DNA of 64,000 bases from Artemisia argyi (GCA_030686995.1 CM060706.1:143922505-143986504), one strand, 5' to 3'. Positions 1 to 11,795 are shown, counted from the stretch's first letter. The notes: generated from the sequence alone by a model not told the origin. Numbers and translations are program-made.

Positions 1-2950
1 AAGTGGGGATCACTGGTGAGCTTATTAGAAGCTTATGAAAAAGCTCAAGTATACTGAAAACTCAGTATACTCAGCAAAATGGGACAAAGTTTAAGCTTAT
101 AGCAGCCCTAGTGTACGGGCTTGAAAATGAAAAGTAAGCTTTTAACTATGAAGTTTGGTTGCTTAGCTTCTAAAAGAAACAAGATTCTCAAGCTAAAGCT
201 CAGTGATGAGCTTTTTGATAAGCTTGAAAGATTGACTCACGATACTGATTGCTCAGTCTAATGGTTTGTTTTGTGGGACATGTTAAGCACAAAATAAGCA
301 ATCCAAGTAGCAGATAAAGGCAAATATGCACTCAAACAAGTAAACAGCCACAAGGGCTTCACAAAGCCACAAGAATCTCAAGCTAACATGCAATATTGAA
401 TAATCTACAAGCTTATGCAAATGGCTTGTCCAACTGTGCACAGGGCACTTTTGTGAAAAAGCACTGAAAGTTAAGCACGAATTAAGCTGTTTAACTACCT
501 ATATAAAATTAACTAAAAATACTCAGATTAAGATAAGCAACAAGATTTTAATACCTAAAAAGCACAAGTGCTAAATCTAAGTATTAAAGCCTATGAAAAA
601 TCTGCAAGTTTATTCAAAAATTTATCTACTGAAAATATTGACTTTTAACTAAATGATCAAAGTTGACTTATGCGAACTTTGATCCTAATATACTTACTGA
701 TTATGTTATATTATGCTATAATAAGATTAAATTAAGCTAGGTGTTCAACTATTAAGCTAATATGAGTGATATGGAACTAAGTAACTTAACAGATTACAAG
801 CTAGATGAGATTAAACACTAGTTTGACTTTTATACTAATAACACCTATGTATTATGACTGATATGAACTTAAACAACCTAAATTAACATGTAGCACCAAG
901 TATCAACAACAATAACATGCAATTACTCAGAGAAGCAGCTTGATCCAAACAATCCTTTAAGAGAATTATTCTATGATTAGTGTTGCAAATCACTAAGTTA
1001 GAACAAGAAACTGATTCCAAATACTATATTGTGATGTTTTAAGATCAAATGAGCTCACAAACACAGTTCTAAACAACAAATACTTAAGAATCACAAATAT
1101 GCTATTTTAACTGTTAATATGAGATTACTAGCAACTAAGAAATCCAATACATAACCATGCAATTTTAAGCTATAATATCACTAACTAACAACACAGGATC
1201 ATAAAAATACCAAGATCTAAGCAAATAAAGTACTTAAACAGTAAAATAGTAAAATGGATACAAAAGCTTACAAATGGATTAGGCTGAGAACTAGTAAACC
1301 ATGGACCAAGAACCTTCCTAAAGCTTACCACTAAGCCTCTAATACCAAGGGCAATCCACAATTAACCCTGCTCCATCTTGATCATCATTGCACACTGATT
1401 TTTTAATTTATTATCTATTTTTCTTATTTTTTTTTGTATTTTTGAGTTTAAGTATGAATACTGATTTTAGTTATTATAATGCTCTCAATAAGTTATTAAA
1501 GGAACTTATATGAGATTATAAGTCCAATAACAACAGGATTAAGCAATATATAAGCTAATTTGAGATTTTGAGTAATTAAAACTTGCATAAACTGTAAATG
1601 AACATGAATATGAAATTGAAGCCTGAAATAAGTTTATTACAATGCTAAAACACTAGTACAATGTTAAAAAAAACTTGAAATTGAACTGAGAATCATAAAC
1701 TAAGATTTAAACGACATATATGAAATAAAACTAAAAACTATATCCTCTAATCTTCTGCTTCTTGCTCTTTTTAAAGCCTCCACTTGTTCTACGTGTTCTT
1801 CTGAGTGAATCCCACCAATTCTGAGCCCTTGGATCCCATCAATTGATCACAGCCATTTAAATCCACTTTTGGCGCCAAAAGTGGAAGAGGTTGCTTGTAA
1901 CCGATTTCTGAGCATTAAATGCAATTGGGGTGTTTGTAATGATTGAGGGGACACAATGGAGTATAGGGGTGGTCTATGGGTGGTGGTGTAAGTAGTTGTA
2001 GGGTGTAGGGGTGGTGGAGATTCGTAGGTGTGATACGTGGCATCCCCTGGTGCAAACCCAGGGGATGGGGTTTGTTTGTGGGGGTGACAGAAGGTGGATG
2101 AGGTGGAGGTTGAGGGTGCAAGTGGTGGTGTGGCCTGGTGGATGGTGATGAAGGGGTGAGGTGGAGGTTGAAGAAGAGCCAGGGTCAAACGGGTCAACGC
2201 CCAGGGTAATATTAAAAAAGGGATTGGGCTTTTGTAACTTGGGCCAAGGTAGGGATGGGCTGGGGTTTGTATGTTTTGATTGGTTTTATATTTGGGGTGT
2301 TTTATTATTAAGGGTCCGGTTTGGTTTGTATATTTCACAAGGACCAAATATGTAAATTCTGGATTTTTGAGGGTGGGTTTTGACAACTTTCCAAAAGTAC
2401 TTGCAAGGGTAAAACATGCCAAGTTTCAATAATGTAAGGACCATAGTTGACTTTTCCCCTTTTTAAACCTTCAGGGACCTTTTCTGCCAAACTGTGAAAC
2501 TTCAGGGACCAAACATGTAATTTCACCAAACTTTCCAACCAAGGACCATTTCTGCCATAGAAGATTAGTATAAGGACCAAAATTGATTTTTTCAAAGTTT
2601 TTACATCCCAGGGACCATTTTTGTCAATTCTGCAAAGTTGAGGGACTAAACTTGTAATTTTGTTAAACTTTACACCAAAGGACTAAATATGTAATTTGTG
2701 ATTCAAAAAGGACCTTTGGTGACTTTTTCATGTTTTTAGAATAACCAGGGACTAGTTTTGAAAGTTGAGGGACTGAAACTGCCAATTATGCAACTTTGTT
2801 CTTATTTCATCTGTTTTTGATCATTTTGCATCTGAAACATATAAAACACAATGTTAGGATATTTTCAGTATTATGATGCATATTTGAGTGTTTTTGGATG
2901 TTTTGGCAGTTCAGATTGGTATATAATGATGAGTATTTAGACACTCATCA
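1..2950 (-). mobile_element. Right part of a long gypsy-type LTR, cut by window edge
   Basis: This stretch resembles the right half of the 3.7-kb LTRs at 18271-22016 and 25319-29064. It shares the runs of 'aggaccattt...gggactaaa' phrases (about 2330-2790), the 'gcaactttgttcttatttcatctgtttttgatcattttgcatctgaaac' block (2790-2850), and a terminal stem TGATGAGT/ACTCATCA ending at 2950. Read on the minus strand it starts TG at 2950. The sequence right of 2950 has no polypurine tract, so this edge abuts flanking DNA, making it a 5' LTR or a solo LTR; the rest lies left of the window. It is clearly diverged from the other copies. Antisense ORFs here are low-complexity and not believed. Confidence 0.7.
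1863..1884. promoter_or_regulatory. E2F-type palindrome inside the LTR
   Basis: A perfect 22-bp palindrome is centred on TTTTGGCGCCAAAA (1867-1880), with CCAC/GTGG outer arms. The core fits the E2F/DP consensus TTTSGCGC. The corresponding position of the related LTRs carries TTTTGGCGGGAAAA (21003-21016, 28051-28064). Binding is inferred from the motif only. Confidence 0.45.
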
Positions 2951-3615
2951 ATAAATACCCCTCTCCACATGTGGAGAGGGTTGGACCTTCTCATAATCTC
3001 AATTTAATATTCAAAGTTTTCTCTCATCCTCTCAAGGTTCCCATATTTCTTTCCTTTTTCTTCTACTCAAACGAATCACCACCACCATATAATTCATGTT
3101 TGTGACTTGATATTATATCCTACAGAATCATCTGTGAAAAAACCTAGAAAGGAGAGATATCAAAGCAACCCGAAAGGCCACAAGGTTTCAATGCCCATAA
3201 TGACAGAAGCTGCAGGAGTGGTACGAAAAATGCTTCATTCCAAATACGACATCCTGGTTCTTCATAAGCTCCTGGATTTTCTCATAGCTAGCCCTTCTTT
3301 ACAATTTTTGGGCTTGCTAATAGACCCATAAACCAGGTTCCAAGGGATATATTCTGAAGTGCAATACTTTTTTCATTTGAGTTGAGTTTACTCAGTCACA
3401 TGAGCTTCTGAAAATGGGTTTGGAATCACAGTATTTTTTTGTCTGTTTGAAATTCTACTAAATTGAATAAGGCTATTATGAGCCACTTGGTTAAAGATGG
3501 AAGAAGAGCGATTTACACGACCAATTCTTTTGTAACACAAAGCAATACTTATATTTAATTATGTATGTCTTTAGGCCAAAATTGTATCCAAGCATTCCAC
3601 ATCGACTTTAATACA
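2951..3615. other. Intergenic stretch with a possible captured fragment
   Basis: It begins with a 22-bp perfect palindrome (2959-2980, CCCTCTCCACA and its complement). A 74-codon open stretch at 3107-3331 has ordinary amino-acid composition, but I recognise no domain in it. It lies directly left of a Helitron-like 3' end, so it could be a gene fragment carried by that element. No other gene is seen. Confidence 0.3.
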
Positions 3616-3650
3616 GTGCCCCGTAGCAATGCGCGGGCTTCACCAACTAG
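3616..3650 (+). mobile_element. Helitron-like 3' terminus
   Basis: A GC-rich hairpin (CCCG...CGGG, 3619-3637) is followed 9 bp later by CTAG (3647-3650) and then a T. This is the usual 3' end of plant Helitrons (hairpin, CTRR, insertion before T). The 5' TC end was not located, so element length is unknown. The body should lie to the left. Confidence 0.55.
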
Positions 3651-3664
3651 TTCCCTACTACATA

Positions 3665-3812
3665 CTATGGGAATTGATATTTACACATACACTTTTACTT
3701 CATACACATAAATTTACATATAAATTTAGTGGGACCACTAGTATCATACAACTAAAATTTATGTGTATAAAGTAAAAGTTTATGTGTAGATATCACTACC
3801 CATATACTATAG
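3665..3812. mobile_element. Foldback MITE
   Basis: Two long imperfect inverted arms (about 3665-3726 and 3747-3812) read 'tttacacata..cttttactt.atacacataaattt' on the left and its complement on the right, around a short spacer with 'gtgggacc'. The whole would fold into a hairpin of about 60 bp. I could not fix a target duplication, so the superfamily is open. Confidence 0.55.
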
Positions 3813-4689
3813 CAGAGATAACGTGCCGACATATTCGCATAAAATATTCAAAAAATCAATAAAATATTCAACAATTGATTAGCCCAATGTTTAAGTCCAT
3901 TTTCAGCTACTAGGGAGGTCCGCCCAAAATAACTTTGTTTGACTTTTCTACAATATAATAAAAGAAAAATTGTTAGCCCATTACTGGGCTCATTTTGGCC
4001 CATAAATTATTATTATTATTATTATTATTATTTTTAGTCTTTGACATATTTATAGCAACTTTGCCAGTTGGGTTTTCTTAACTGACGAATTTTATGAAGT
4101 GGGTCAACATCCTTTGTGAATTTAGTCAAATTTTAAAAAGATTCAAGGTGATTTCTTTTTTCTAAAATCTTCATTGTGAGAACTAAAGTTTAGATCTTTT
4201 ACATATTGCAGCAAATTTGGCATTTGGGTTTTTCATTTTTGGCAATTTTTTGACAAGCTTTAAAAATTTTATCATGACTAAAAAAACAAACCACAAACAA
4301 TGCTTTAATGTATAAACTAACGCCTACTAAAAATTGGTAGCCAACATCTACCGAAAAAAAAATGCATGAAATCGTAGCGTTTTAAACAAGAAAAACCATT
4401 GTTGCCGCAAAACAAGGAAAAAGACCCGCTGCAACGCAGCGGGCGCACCCTCCTTGTTATGCAACAAAATGGACCATCTTGTTTACGGACAACGGCTTTA
4501 TTTATATATTAAAACTTACAAAAGCTAACATGTGTGTACATTGATATGCATAATAATGCATGTAATACTTCCAAAAAAAAAAATAATAATAATAAATAAA
4601 TAAATAAAAATAAATTAACATCTGTGCATAAAATCTGGTGTTTGATGATAGTAATGAGAACCAGGCCCATTAACTCCACGGATCCAAAA
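3813..4689. other. Intergenic, no gene seen
   Basis: AT-rich DNA with an (ATT)n microsatellite at about 4008-4032 and an A-rich run near 4572. A CCCGCTGC..GCAGCGGG hairpin at about 4426-4444 resembles a Helitron end, but no CTRR follows it, so it is at best an eroded terminus. Confidence 0.5.
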
Positions 4690-4873
4690 ATTTCAGCTAA
4701 GGGTGTTCACGGTTCGGGTAATAAACCGAATAAACCAAAAATCGAACCGAACCGAATCGAAAAAAATCGAACCGAACTTATAACCGAACCGAATTTGTCA
4801 AAACCGAACATAACCGAATTAGGAATTCGGTTTTCGGTTTGGATATGAGTTTGGCTATCTGAACCGAAAACCG

Positions 4874-4961
<88 letters not shown>

Positions 4962-5144
4962 AGTTAAAATAAAAAGGGCCTTATAATAAAAAGTGTAGGA
5001 AGGATTGTGAAGGCGACATGTGTCACCCCTATGCCACATCATATGACACATGTCCCCCCCCCCCCCCCCGCAAAAAAAAAAAAAAAAAAAAAAAATTGCC
5101 GCCAAAAAAAAAAATTTTTTGGGGCAAATTTTTTTTTTTTTTTT

Positions 5145-5156
5145 TTTCCCGCCAAA
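5145..5156 (-). promoter_or_regulatory. E2F consensus word in MITE (left)
   Basis: TTTCCCGCCAAA is an exact match to the E2F consensus (reverse of TTTGGCGGGAAA). It lies in a T-rich/A-rich context inside the inner MITE. A mirror-image copy is at 5588-5599. Confidence 0.4.
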
Positions 5157-5587
5157 TTTTTTTAGTGCATCACAGTTATAAAGTTACTGCATCACAGTTT
5201 TAAATTTTAGTGCATTAAAGTTATAAGTTACTGCAACATAGTTGATGCACTAAACTATTAACTATGATGCAGTAACTTATAATAAAGATGCGCCAAAACT
5301 TAAAAAAGAATCGTATTATAATTGTGATGCCGTTACATACATATATGATGCAGAAAACTTATGATAATTCAGTTTCTTTATAACCATGATGCAATAACTT
5401 TATAACCATGATGCAGTAACATTAAAACCATGAATGCAGTAACCGTGATGCAGTAAAATCATAATTGTGATGCAGTAAACGTGATGCAGTAACTTTATAA
5501 CCGTGATGCAGTAACTTTATAACTGTGATGCAGTAAAATTTTTTGGCGGGACAAAAAAAAAATTTTTGCCCCAAAAAAAAAAATTTT

Positions 5588-5599
5588 TTTGGCGGGAAA
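5588..5599 (+). promoter_or_regulatory. E2F consensus word in MITE (right)
   Basis: TTTGGCGGGAAA is an exact E2F consensus in inverted orientation to the copy at 5145-5156. A near match (TTTGGCGGGACA) is at about 5540. Confidence 0.4.
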
Positions 5600-5732
5600 A
5601 AAAAATTTCGGCGGGGGGGGGGGGGGGGGGTGACACGTGTCATATGATGTGGTATGGGGGTGACACATGTCACTCCCACAATCCTTCCTACACTTTTTAT
5701 TATAAGACCCTTTTTAGAATAACCCCACCCTA

Positions 5733-5860
<128 letters not shown>

Positions 5861-6189
5861 CCATAAAACTTTATACTAATATAAAAAACACCTTTTATGC
5901 TTGAAATATTTTTTTTTCCCAAAAGTACATATAATTCAATTTTAAAAAATATATATAAATAGTGTAATTCAAGTATAAAATTCGGTTCTCGGTTCGATTC
6001 GGTCATAGATATTTTCGGTTCGATTCGGTTTTCGGTTATGACCCAAAAAATTTTTTTAACTGAACAACCCAAACCGAATAAACCGATTAACCGAGAACCG
6101 AACCGATGAACACCCCTAATTTCAGCTACAAAAATGGGCCTGTATCTGGACCTTCATGGCTTCATTAGCTTCAGAAAGGTGGTTTAGAC

Positions 6190-6920
6190 TAGGGGTGTAA
6201 TCGAGCCGAGCCAAGCCCGAGCTCAATAAGGCTCGAGCTCGGCTCGAAAGATAAAAGGTTGGCTCGAAAGATAAAAGATTGGCTCGATTGCTCGTCGAGC
6301 TTTAACCATCCAAGCTTGAGCTCGGCTCGAGTAGGATTCGAGCAAAGCTCGAGCTTAGCTTGAAAAGCTCGAAATGATACACATGAAAAGCTCGAATATA
6401 TGCCAACTGGTATTTGCCGCTAAAATGAGCTCGAACAAAATAGTAGATACACCATTTCGTGTCAAAACGAATTGCAAATTGCAGTTGCCACAAAATAAAT
6501 ATAGTCTTCACATAGAACTTGTACGTGATCTTGAATCATAAACTGGAAGAGAAATACTTAACCGTTTGAAAACTAAATTAAATTTTTTTAAGATTAATAA
6601 AACCAACAATAATATTCTCATAACTAAGGCTAGAAAATATTTCATCATTTATGGAGTTACTCCTTATAATTTAGTTAATATTCAAATCAACCCTTATTTA
6701 CATACATAAAAATAATATGACAATATATCTATACTAAGGCTCGAAAAGCTTGATAACCGCTCGAGCCGAGCTATCAAAAGCTCGAGCTCAGCTCATTATA
6801 TGTTTCGAGCCAGTCTACTGGGCTTGAGCTAGGCTTGAGCTTGATAAAAGCTTGGCTCGATCGAGTCGAGTTTGAACTCGAGCTCGAGTTGCTTAATAAA
6901 AGCTTGGCTCATTACCCTTA
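6190..6920. mobile_element. hAT-like MITE, TAGGG type
   Basis: It begins TAGGGGTGTAATCGAGCC at 6190 and ends with the complement of TAAGGGTAATGAGCC at 6920. It is flanked by the 8-bp duplication GTTTAGAC (6182-6189 and 6921-6928). Subterminal sequence is made of repeated 'ggctcgagctcgg' words. No coding capacity is seen. Confidence 0.8.
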
Positions 6921-6945
6921 GTTTAGACTTTAGAGTGCTAGAAGA

Positions 6946-6977
<32 letters not shown>

Positions 6978-7164
6978 CCCCAAAAATAGATATATCCATA
7001 TGGTTTGCCAAATTTTATAACTTAAATCATGTCATATAAGTTAGGCCATTTACATCCATTTGTCAACAAACGTTAGATAATATAAATATCTAAAAAAGAA
7101 CGATGCAGATGTTTTCAGTTATCGACTTACGTGAATTTAACATGAGTGTTTTCGTCTCTTTGCT

Positions 7165-7187
7165 TCTTCTTCTTCTTCTTCTTCTTC

Positions 7188-7255
<68 letters not shown>

Positions 7256-7271
7256 GTTATTATTATTATTA
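7165..7271. repeat. Compound (CTT)n-(ATT)n microsatellite
   Basis: About 9 CTT units run directly into about 27 ATT units with one GTT interruption near 7255. Poly-Ile/poly-Leu open frames across it are artefacts of the repeat. Confidence 0.9.
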
Positions 7272-7416
7272 GGCATAAATTGCAAAATACATTCATGTTA
7301 CAAGTAGACATACGAAAACACCCCTCATGTTTGACTCATGTTAGCAGATAACGGAAACACGTTTGCATTGTTCGTACTAAGGATATATATAGTCTAACTT
7401 TTGTTAACATAGGAAT

Positions 7417-7714
7417 TAGGGCTGAGCATCGAACGTTCAAAACCGAATCGGAGCGACGAAACCGACCAAACCGAAACCGAACCGGACCGACAACCCGTCG
7501 GTTCGGTTTCGATTTAAGGTTTTACATGATTTCGGTTTCGGGTCGATCCGATCCGTTTCGGCCCAAAACCGACAAAAACATACTAAAATACACCTAGACC
7601 GACAAAATCGAACCGAACCGACGAAAAACCGAACTGAATCGACAACATTCAGTTCGCGTTTTCACGGTTTTCTCGGTTCGGGTCGAGTCGGTTTATGGCC
7701 GATGCTCAGCCCTA
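7417..7714. mobile_element. hAT-like MITE, TAGGG type, perfect TIRs
   Basis: A 298-bp element has perfect 15-bp terminal inverted repeats TAGGGCTGAGCATCG. It is flanked by the 8-bp duplication ATAGGAAT (7409-7416, 7715-7722). The interior is built of ACCGAA/TTCGGT words. It is the cleanest member of this MITE group in the window. Confidence 0.85.
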
Positions 7715-7722
7715 ATAGGAAT

Positions 7723-8088
7723 GTGGACAACCCAACTTATCTAAAAATGATGTAAACTGTAAACTTTTGCAAACAAGAGAGATGTATTTTAAAGTCTACG
7801 GTAAACAAAACAAAACGAGGTGTCTATAGTCTACACTCTATATGGTATTTTAATTGTAACTGCACCAAAAAAATTGTAATTGTAAGAATGTTCTTTTTTA
7901 CATGTTACAAAAAGAGTCAAGGCGACACACTTATTTTATTTTATTTTTTTTTGAATGGCAAAATGTATATAAATAAAAGAGCTTTTAGTAAGGCACTATG
8001 TGGTATGGTAACAAGTGATGGAACCAATATAGACTAAGAATAACTATGAGATGCTTAATTAAAATTATACGAGACAGCTTACAATTGC
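7723..8088. other. Intergenic, no gene seen
   Basis: AT-rich sequence without recognisable genes; a T-rich tract lies at about 7932-7952. Confidence 0.5.
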
Positions 8089-8098
8089 ACGATAAGTA

Positions 8099-8644
8099 AG
8101 GGCGGAACATAATGGTGGCTAGAGGGTCGCCGCCCCCGCCACCCCCCTCCCCTCCCCAAAAAAAAGAAAAAAAGAAAAAAAAAAAGTATGTGTCATTAAC
8201 AATTTTTGTGTATGAATTTTTAGAAAAGCAACAAGATATAAAAAGAAAAGACACCATCTTTTACAACTCTTTGAGGTATATTATAAGAGGATAGCCTCCG
8301 ATTTTGAACTTTATAATTTTTGTAATCAATTGGCTGCAATTCTTTACAATTTTTGTAGAGAACTATACTCTTATGATATAATATCTGAACTCAACTTTGA
8401 AAATCAAAAGGCAAGTATCTAATTGTTTAACATTGTGGAATTTCAAAACAGTCAATTACGGAGTACTATATGTTTACTCTACTTATTTTGAGATATAACA
8501 ATAGCATGATATAAGGTCGAATGCTCTGCAGAAAGTTGGGTAATACTGGTTCAAGCAATTATTTACAGGTTGTAATAAGGAAGTTAAATTTAATGCTCCA
8601 ATGATTTTGGCCCCCCAAACCAAAACCTTCAAGTTCCGCCATTG
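8099..8644. mobile_element. Short MULE-like element with 10-bp TSD
   Basis: A 10-bp direct repeat ACGATAAGTA flanks the segment (8089-8098 and 8645-8654). The ends are inverted around GGCGGAAC (left 8101-8108; the right end reads GGCGGAACTTGAAGG on the minus strand). A C/G-rich stretch (8132-8158) lies just inside the left end. The TSD length suggests Mutator-like; the TIR is short and degenerate. No coding capacity. Confidence 0.55.
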
Positions 8645-8654
8645 ACGATAAGTA

Positions 8655-9305
8655 CAATAGTCAACACGTCTAATGCTTGAAAAGTTTGTTTGGTTATAAG
8701 GGCGCGCTAGTGCTACTTGGACCGCGCAAGTACTTTCGTAATTTGGGTACATGTTTTGTGACATGTGACACTATGGAGACCGATACCAAGAACCCTGATA
8801 CTTAATCAGCTAAAATGTGTAAGTGTTCATATCTGCTTTCATACAATGTGAGAGTTACAACCTAGTAAACATGTGTGTTTTACTCTGTAAAGGAGCATGT
8901 CATTGTTGATACACCCATGGCTTTGTTCTATATATTTGTCGACACATGAATCCAAAACAATCAAATAGAACCAACAGAAAATCCAAAAAAAATAAATTTA
9001 TAAATATAAATAATCCCATAAACACCAAATATCAATAAACAAAAATAAAAACTTAGAATATTGTACATGGTTACACCATTGCATAGTAAAATACTCTCCA
9101 AAGGTCACCGACCCTGTTTAATCACCTTCTGTTGCTCATTGACCATTTGATTTTATACTTTTTTACTCTTTTGCGTGTAGTACAAAAATAAGCAACAAAA
9201 CTATCATAGGTACATTTTGCAACTTTGTCACCAACTGTAAATGTTCATGCCTGAGTGAGCTAAAATACCAATCCCCGTAACATTTATACGTGCAACTTTC
9301 CCAAG
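8655..9305. other. Downstream flank of the CC1-like gene
   Basis: AT-rich sequence containing the presumed 3' UTR of the minus-strand gene ending at 9306. No independent gene is seen. Confidence 0.5.
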
Positions 9306-10587
9306 TCACTGAACTGTGCACGAGTTCTTGAGAGAAATCGGCGTGTTGATGGTTTTGGTTGGTTTATAAACAATGGCACACGACACTTTCTTGTTGAACC
9401 TTGGTTTGACCAATTTTCCTAGCACGTAAGCCTTGGCTTTAACTGTGAAATTTAGGTTCAATGGTACAGGTGCAGTTAGTTTACCATTTTCGCTACTCCA
9501 ATTTACACCTCCTCCGTATAAGGGGACACCAACACCTCGTACATTGACGCTCACGATTCTGTGACCTTTTCTTTTTTGATAAAATTTCTTGATCTGCATT
9601 AAAGTAACAATAAGGCTTTAGCTCAATGGACCTAACTAAAGTATCATACTATGGTCAAATACTCTTTTGAGTAACATTGAAATATAACTAAAACTGAACT
9701 GTTAAGATTTTGAGCGTAGATTTTTTTTACTTACAGATCCGGTGGCTAAGGTGAGTTCAGTATATGCGAGATCAACTGTTGTGGATGACACATGAACCCC
9801 AAAGAAAGTACCACGATTACGAAAGTTGAATTTGATCGTGGCGTTTAATGTCACCATCTCAGTGGCAACTCCTGATGCATCTGCCCCAGCATTCACTACA
9901 AATTGATCAAATGCAATACTCTGCATAAACCACATATTTAATTAGTCTATACTAAAAGGACCCAAACTATTAAAATAATTGCCAAAAATGTACATTTCTT
10001 TTAGTAAAATTTATCCAATCAACTAGATCAAAATTGAAAATAGACTAAATTTTTTACCCCAATTTTTGTATTAGAACAGATTGACTAGAAAAGTAATCTA
10101 ACAGTAAAAACATAAGCATAATAAGACATACCCTCATGGTGATAACGGGCTTTTGAGGTCTAGCAGCACCCCACAAAACAAGAGCGAAAAACGTAAACAA
10201 AACAAAGAATCCAACAACAAACGCTAGAAAATAACATCGACGAGGAATCGGCTTTCCACCATCTTCATCGTACAATCCTTCTTCCTCAATAGCATCAAAT
10301 CCCTTTTCACCTTTCCTATGATGTTGATGTTGACTTCCTTTCCTAGATCCAGGTCGAAGCGACCCGGAATATCTAGTAGAGGAAGAATTCCTAGACTGAC
10401 GACTAGGTGAGCCACTAGGGCTCAGCACTGGCGTCGAGTGAAAAGAATTAGTAGTCTTTTCACCGTCATGAGAGTCACTTTCACGTGACGGACTTTGTAC
10501 ATAGTACACAGGCCGTCGTGGGGACCTCTGAGGTGACGAGGCTGTTAAACTCGTCACCTCGGAATCTGTCTTTGCGTGCATAGACAT
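9306..10587 (-). CDS. CC1-like: Companion of cellulose synthase-like membrane protein (LEA-2 family)
   Basis: Three exons, complement of 9306-9593, 9735-9920 and 10132-10587, encode 309 aa with GT-AG junctions in phase 0 (donors GTATGT and GTAAGT; acceptors ATGCAG). The N-terminal 117 residues are cytosolic-looking and Ser/Arg rich, with YVQSPSR (29-35) and HSTPVLSP (50-57). A single transmembrane helix follows at about 118-141, then an LEA-2/NDR1-HIN1-like extracellular domain with FFGVHVSST, KKFYQKRKG and AYVLGKLVKPRF motifs. I recognise this layout as that of Arabidopsis CC1/CC2 (At1g45688, At5g42860), which link microtubules to cellulose synthase complexes at the plasma membrane and sustain cellulose synthesis under salt stress. 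The role here is inferred from family. The apoplastic part appears shorter than I recall for CC1, lacking a proline-rich loop. A 20-kb retrotransposon block begins 486 bp upstream of the ATG. Confidence 0.88.
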
Positions 10588-11073
10588 ATTTGGTCTAGTT
10601 GAAAAGACTGGTATTGGTTATATGTGATTTTTGGTGTCAGATATGAAACTGAAAAAGAGGAAAAGAAGTGGATCTAGTATTCTAGTATAGTGGTGACTGT
10701 GTGTGTTTAGACTTTATTATCTTACACACAGTGTGACAAGTTCTTGTCGACATGACTTTTAGTAGTAGCATGTTATGCTATTGCGGGTTGGTTTTGAAGT
10801 TTGGACTCTAGCTCATTTGTTTATTACTAGTAATAAGAACAAAACGAAGGTAGGAAGAAAGCAACCCATGTTACAATACTATTTTTGTAAAGGGAAATTA
10901 TGGCTATATGATAGGAGAGTTAAAATATAATAATCGAGTAATGTATGAATAAATTATCATCATCACACTTGAAACTTGCTTTCAATGTACCTAATGATTT
11001 GCTATTATACAGTGTATGAGTGGAAAATGAAATCATGACACTAACTTAAAAGCATATTACATTTATCGACTAT
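10588..11073 (-). promoter_or_regulatory. Remaining promoter/5' UTR region of the CC1-like gene
   Basis: Only 486 bp separate the start codon from the LTR of the Tat element inserted at 11074. No convincing TATA box was pinned down. The upstream sequence otherwise resumes after 31489, beyond the insertion. Confidence 0.5.
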
Positions 11074-11514
11074 TGTTGAAGTAAAACCTTGTAAGTGGGT
11101 CCTACCCTTAAGCTTGCCGTCCGGCCTCAGATAATGTCCTGCACAAGAGTAGCACACGTTAGGCTCGCCTCGGGTTTTATCCCAAGACCAACCTCCGGCG
11201 TGAGGATGAGTATGTGTAAGTATGAAGGGTTTATAATAAATGCTCGTAAGAGTATAGTGTGTGTGTTGGTTGAATCATAAATGAAGTGAAGGGTATTTAT
11301 ACTACTCATCTTATTACCTACTCTGCCTAGGGAAGGAGCAAGGCCATACCTGGTTGTTGGATGTCAGAGCAAGTGGGAGACACGATCCCTGAAATCCTGG
11401 GATTGTGTTATGTCCTCGGTTCATACCCGTTGAGACTTTTCCTTCGGTCTGTGCTCTTCGGCTCGACCTATATGAGCCGAATGGTTTCCAGCCATTCGGC
11501 TACATATGTCAACA
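11074..11514 (-). repeat. 3' LTR of the Tat element
   Basis: 441 bp, TGTTGAAG...TCAACA as read on the plus strand. On the minus strand it contains a TATAAATA box (11294-11301). Confidence 0.95.
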
Positions 11515-11731
11515 TGTCCCCCCCCCCCCCCCAGTATTGGAGTATTGGTTCCGACCGATGCTCCAATTCCGTTATGCGTGCGAGTGCCGTTGGTCCCTTG
11601 CCGTTTGTGGTGGGAATGCTACGCGTTTTTGTACGAAGTTTATTCACTGCGTCAAAATTACCCTTATGCCCCCCTTTGACAGCTGGTTACCACTTAGGTT
11701 TTGCGCAGACATCAAACGGTCCCAGCTTAGC

Positions 11732-11795
11732 CACGTGTCGAGGGTGGTACACGATACGACGTTTCACACATCCCCATATCGACTATATATATATC
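11732..11795 (+). promoter_or_regulatory. Promoter-like elements for the antisense accessory ORF
   Basis: A G-box/ABRE core CCACGTGTC (CACGTG at 11732-11737) lies 50 bp upstream of a long TATA box CTATATATATATC (11783-11795). The accessory ORF ATG follows at 11932. The arrangement points to an independent plus-strand transcript starting near 11815-11830; no expression evidence is available. Confidence 0.6.

Larger units (their letters stand above)
4961..5726. mobile_element. Inner inverted-repeat MITE inside (TA)n
   Basis: Arms of about 100 bp are inverted copies of each other: 4970-5060 ('...ccttataataaaaagtgtagg') and 5625-5722 (complement). Each passes through a CACATGTGTCA-like block into a homopolymer (C15 at left, G18 at right). 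The middle contains many copies of 'gatgcagtaac' spaced irregularly (5225-5535). It sits between two (TA)n tracts, as expected of insertion into TA repeats. Exact ends are uncertain by a few bases. Two TTTGGCGGGAAA words lie in opposite orientation inside it. Confidence 0.6.

Noticed and set aside
4426..4444. Second Helitron-like hairpin CCCGCTGC..GCAGCGGG
   Set aside because: No CTRR plus T follows within the expected distance.
7090..7351. Poly-Ile/poly-Leu and poly-Arg frames
   Set aside because: Translation of the (CTT)n-(ATT)n microsatellite.
11095..11309. Small mirrored ORFs repeated at 11095 and 31065
   Set aside because: They fall wholly within the two LTR copies and have no protein features.
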